Positions 63,043 to 64,000 of a DNA stretch of 64,000 bases are shown here, one piece after another. The stretch covers positions 1,518,501 to 1,582,500 of the forward strand of contig NC_135558.1 in the NCBI RefSeq assembly GCF_964340395.1, read 5' to 3'. The translations under genes and the position numbers were made by a program. How positions within the stretch are numbered: position 1 is the first letter of the stretch; the number at the start of each line of letters is the position of its first letter. Origin of the DNA: Glandiceps talaboti (taxonomy: Eukaryota > Hemichordata > Enteropneusta > Spengelidae). The notes beneath the pieces are model-generated. The model did no database searches. It saw only the letters and a list, made by a program, of their open reading frames with translations, and was not told the origin of the DNA.

Positions 63043-64000
63043 CTATATCAAAAGATAGAAAATGAAGAACATTTTTTATTACAGTTTCTCAAGATTTGAA
63101 TGACTCTGATCTCAAAGCCACACAAAAGAAAAGTTTTGTTTGTCGACAAAATACCCCCAAAAAATGTCACCTATGAACATAAATGTTTATCCATAAAAGT
63201 GAACTCTGAGGCTAAATAATTACTTATCTCTACCGATCTTAGTAATTCCTTTCTTAAACTTACATTAGTCTAAAATTATCACAAATTCTATAGAAGTTAT
63301 AACTCAATCAAGTGTTTTTTTTTCTCCCAGTGATGACATACTGTCATCAACTATTTAACAGGGTAGAGGATAAATGAAACTTCTAGACTGGCACCAGCCA
63401 CTCGGAATTATTTTTTTGAGTTTGTTGTTCATTTTTAGTTCTGAAAAGGAAAATGTACTCAACTTTTAAAAAAAAAAACAGTTAGGCCTTAAAAAAATTG
63501 TTTGGTTCTGCTTATCTGACGCCACCTACATTTTGTAGTTTTTCACTTCCAACCCTAAACTTTTTTAATAAAATTGTAAGAAATAGTGGATGTGGAAACT
63601 GACATCAACTTTAAAAAGACGATATAAAACTGTTCTTCGAACCTGTAATGGCTGTACACCTGATGAGAAGAAACCAATAACACAGAGACCATATGGAAAA
63701 CAACAGAAAACATAACTACCTGAACTAGACACTCACATATGAAAAAAATATATATAATTTTTTTTTAAAAGATCTACCCATCCCACCTATTCTAAAATTG
63801 GGCGTATTGGAACCACACAATTTTTTGTTACACCTTACTAGTAGTCTCACAAGGGTTATACACGTGTTCCCCCGACTGTCTGGCAATTATACCACATTCC
63901 GTCAGGTTATTAGTTCACACACAATAACACAGCTGTGTGTTGTTTTAACTATAAGTATGAAATAAACCTGGAGATGTTAGCAAGTCTATGAATCCTCTTG
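63043..64000. other. COLGALT intron to window end
   Basis: I searched - for the expected upstream exon (the family's FWCG and VDADN regions) and did not find it. The only structure is the dispersed-repeat copy at 63575-63830. Confidence 0.5.
63575..63830. mobile_element. Dispersed repeat, copy 2 (see 60500)
   Basis: Collinear with 60500-60920 but without the long AT microsatellite; it has a short ATATATA and T-run at the same position. Confidence 0.75.

Noticed and set aside
63043-64000. Upstream COLGALT exon inside the window
   Set aside because: Looked for the FWCG/VDADN-type exon on - and found no matching open segment with splice sites.

Overview
This window is animal (metazoan) nuclear DNA. 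It has spliced genes with GT-AG introns, one intron of about 19.5 kb, AT-rich non-coding DNA, a tRNA-derived SINE, many hairpin or TIR-type non-autonomous elements, and an unusual number of minisatellites. The protein matches (stomatin, Mediator subunit 27, collagen galactosyltransferase) and the repeat style point to an invertebrate, probably marine. The phylum cannot be fixed from the sequence alone.

Three genes are supported by exon-by-exon homology, with splice phases that join correctly. (1) A stomatin-family gene on + (6895-40442). Its N-terminal exon lies outside the window or was not recognised. Eight constitutive-type exons join in frame, and one exon exists in two tandem copies of identical size and phase (37202-37257 and 37383-37438). 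(2) A complete MED27 gene on + (45679-52080, eight exons, 306 codons before the stop). Its intron 7 is a 71-bp tandem array in which every unit carries a copy of the end of exon 7 between splice-like sites, plus a CTCF-like motif. (3) The 3' part of a procollagen galactosyltransferase gene on - (63042-56544, seven exons, 361 codons plus stop, ending in HEEL). Its 5' exons lie beyond the right edge. The order is stomatin > MED27 > < COLGALT, so the last two genes converge.

The rest is intron and intergenic DNA. 1-6894: upstream DNA with a 34-bp minisatellite (about 50 copies) and a long hairpin. 7002-26460: the giant first observed stomatin intron, beginning with a TG/TATG microsatellite and ending with a minisatellite of about 1.1 kb. 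26534-31804: degenerate repeats, a TIR body plus hairpin inserted into a 69-bp minisatellite. 33213-37201: a second TIR body plus hairpin and a palindromic element. 40443-45678: 3' UTR or intergenic DNA with a SINE, a MITE, and a 478-bp foldback element just upstream of MED27. 52081-56543: intergenic or COLGALT 3' UTR with dispersed repeats and trinucleotide runs.

The most interesting signals are the candidate mutually exclusive stomatin exons, the microexon-like and CTCF-like array in MED27 intron 7, the recurrent 'TIR body abutting a hairpin' architecture, and a gene neighbourhood whose human counterparts (STOM, CERCAM, MED27) all map to 9q33-34. No computation was run. All coordinates and translations were read by eye.
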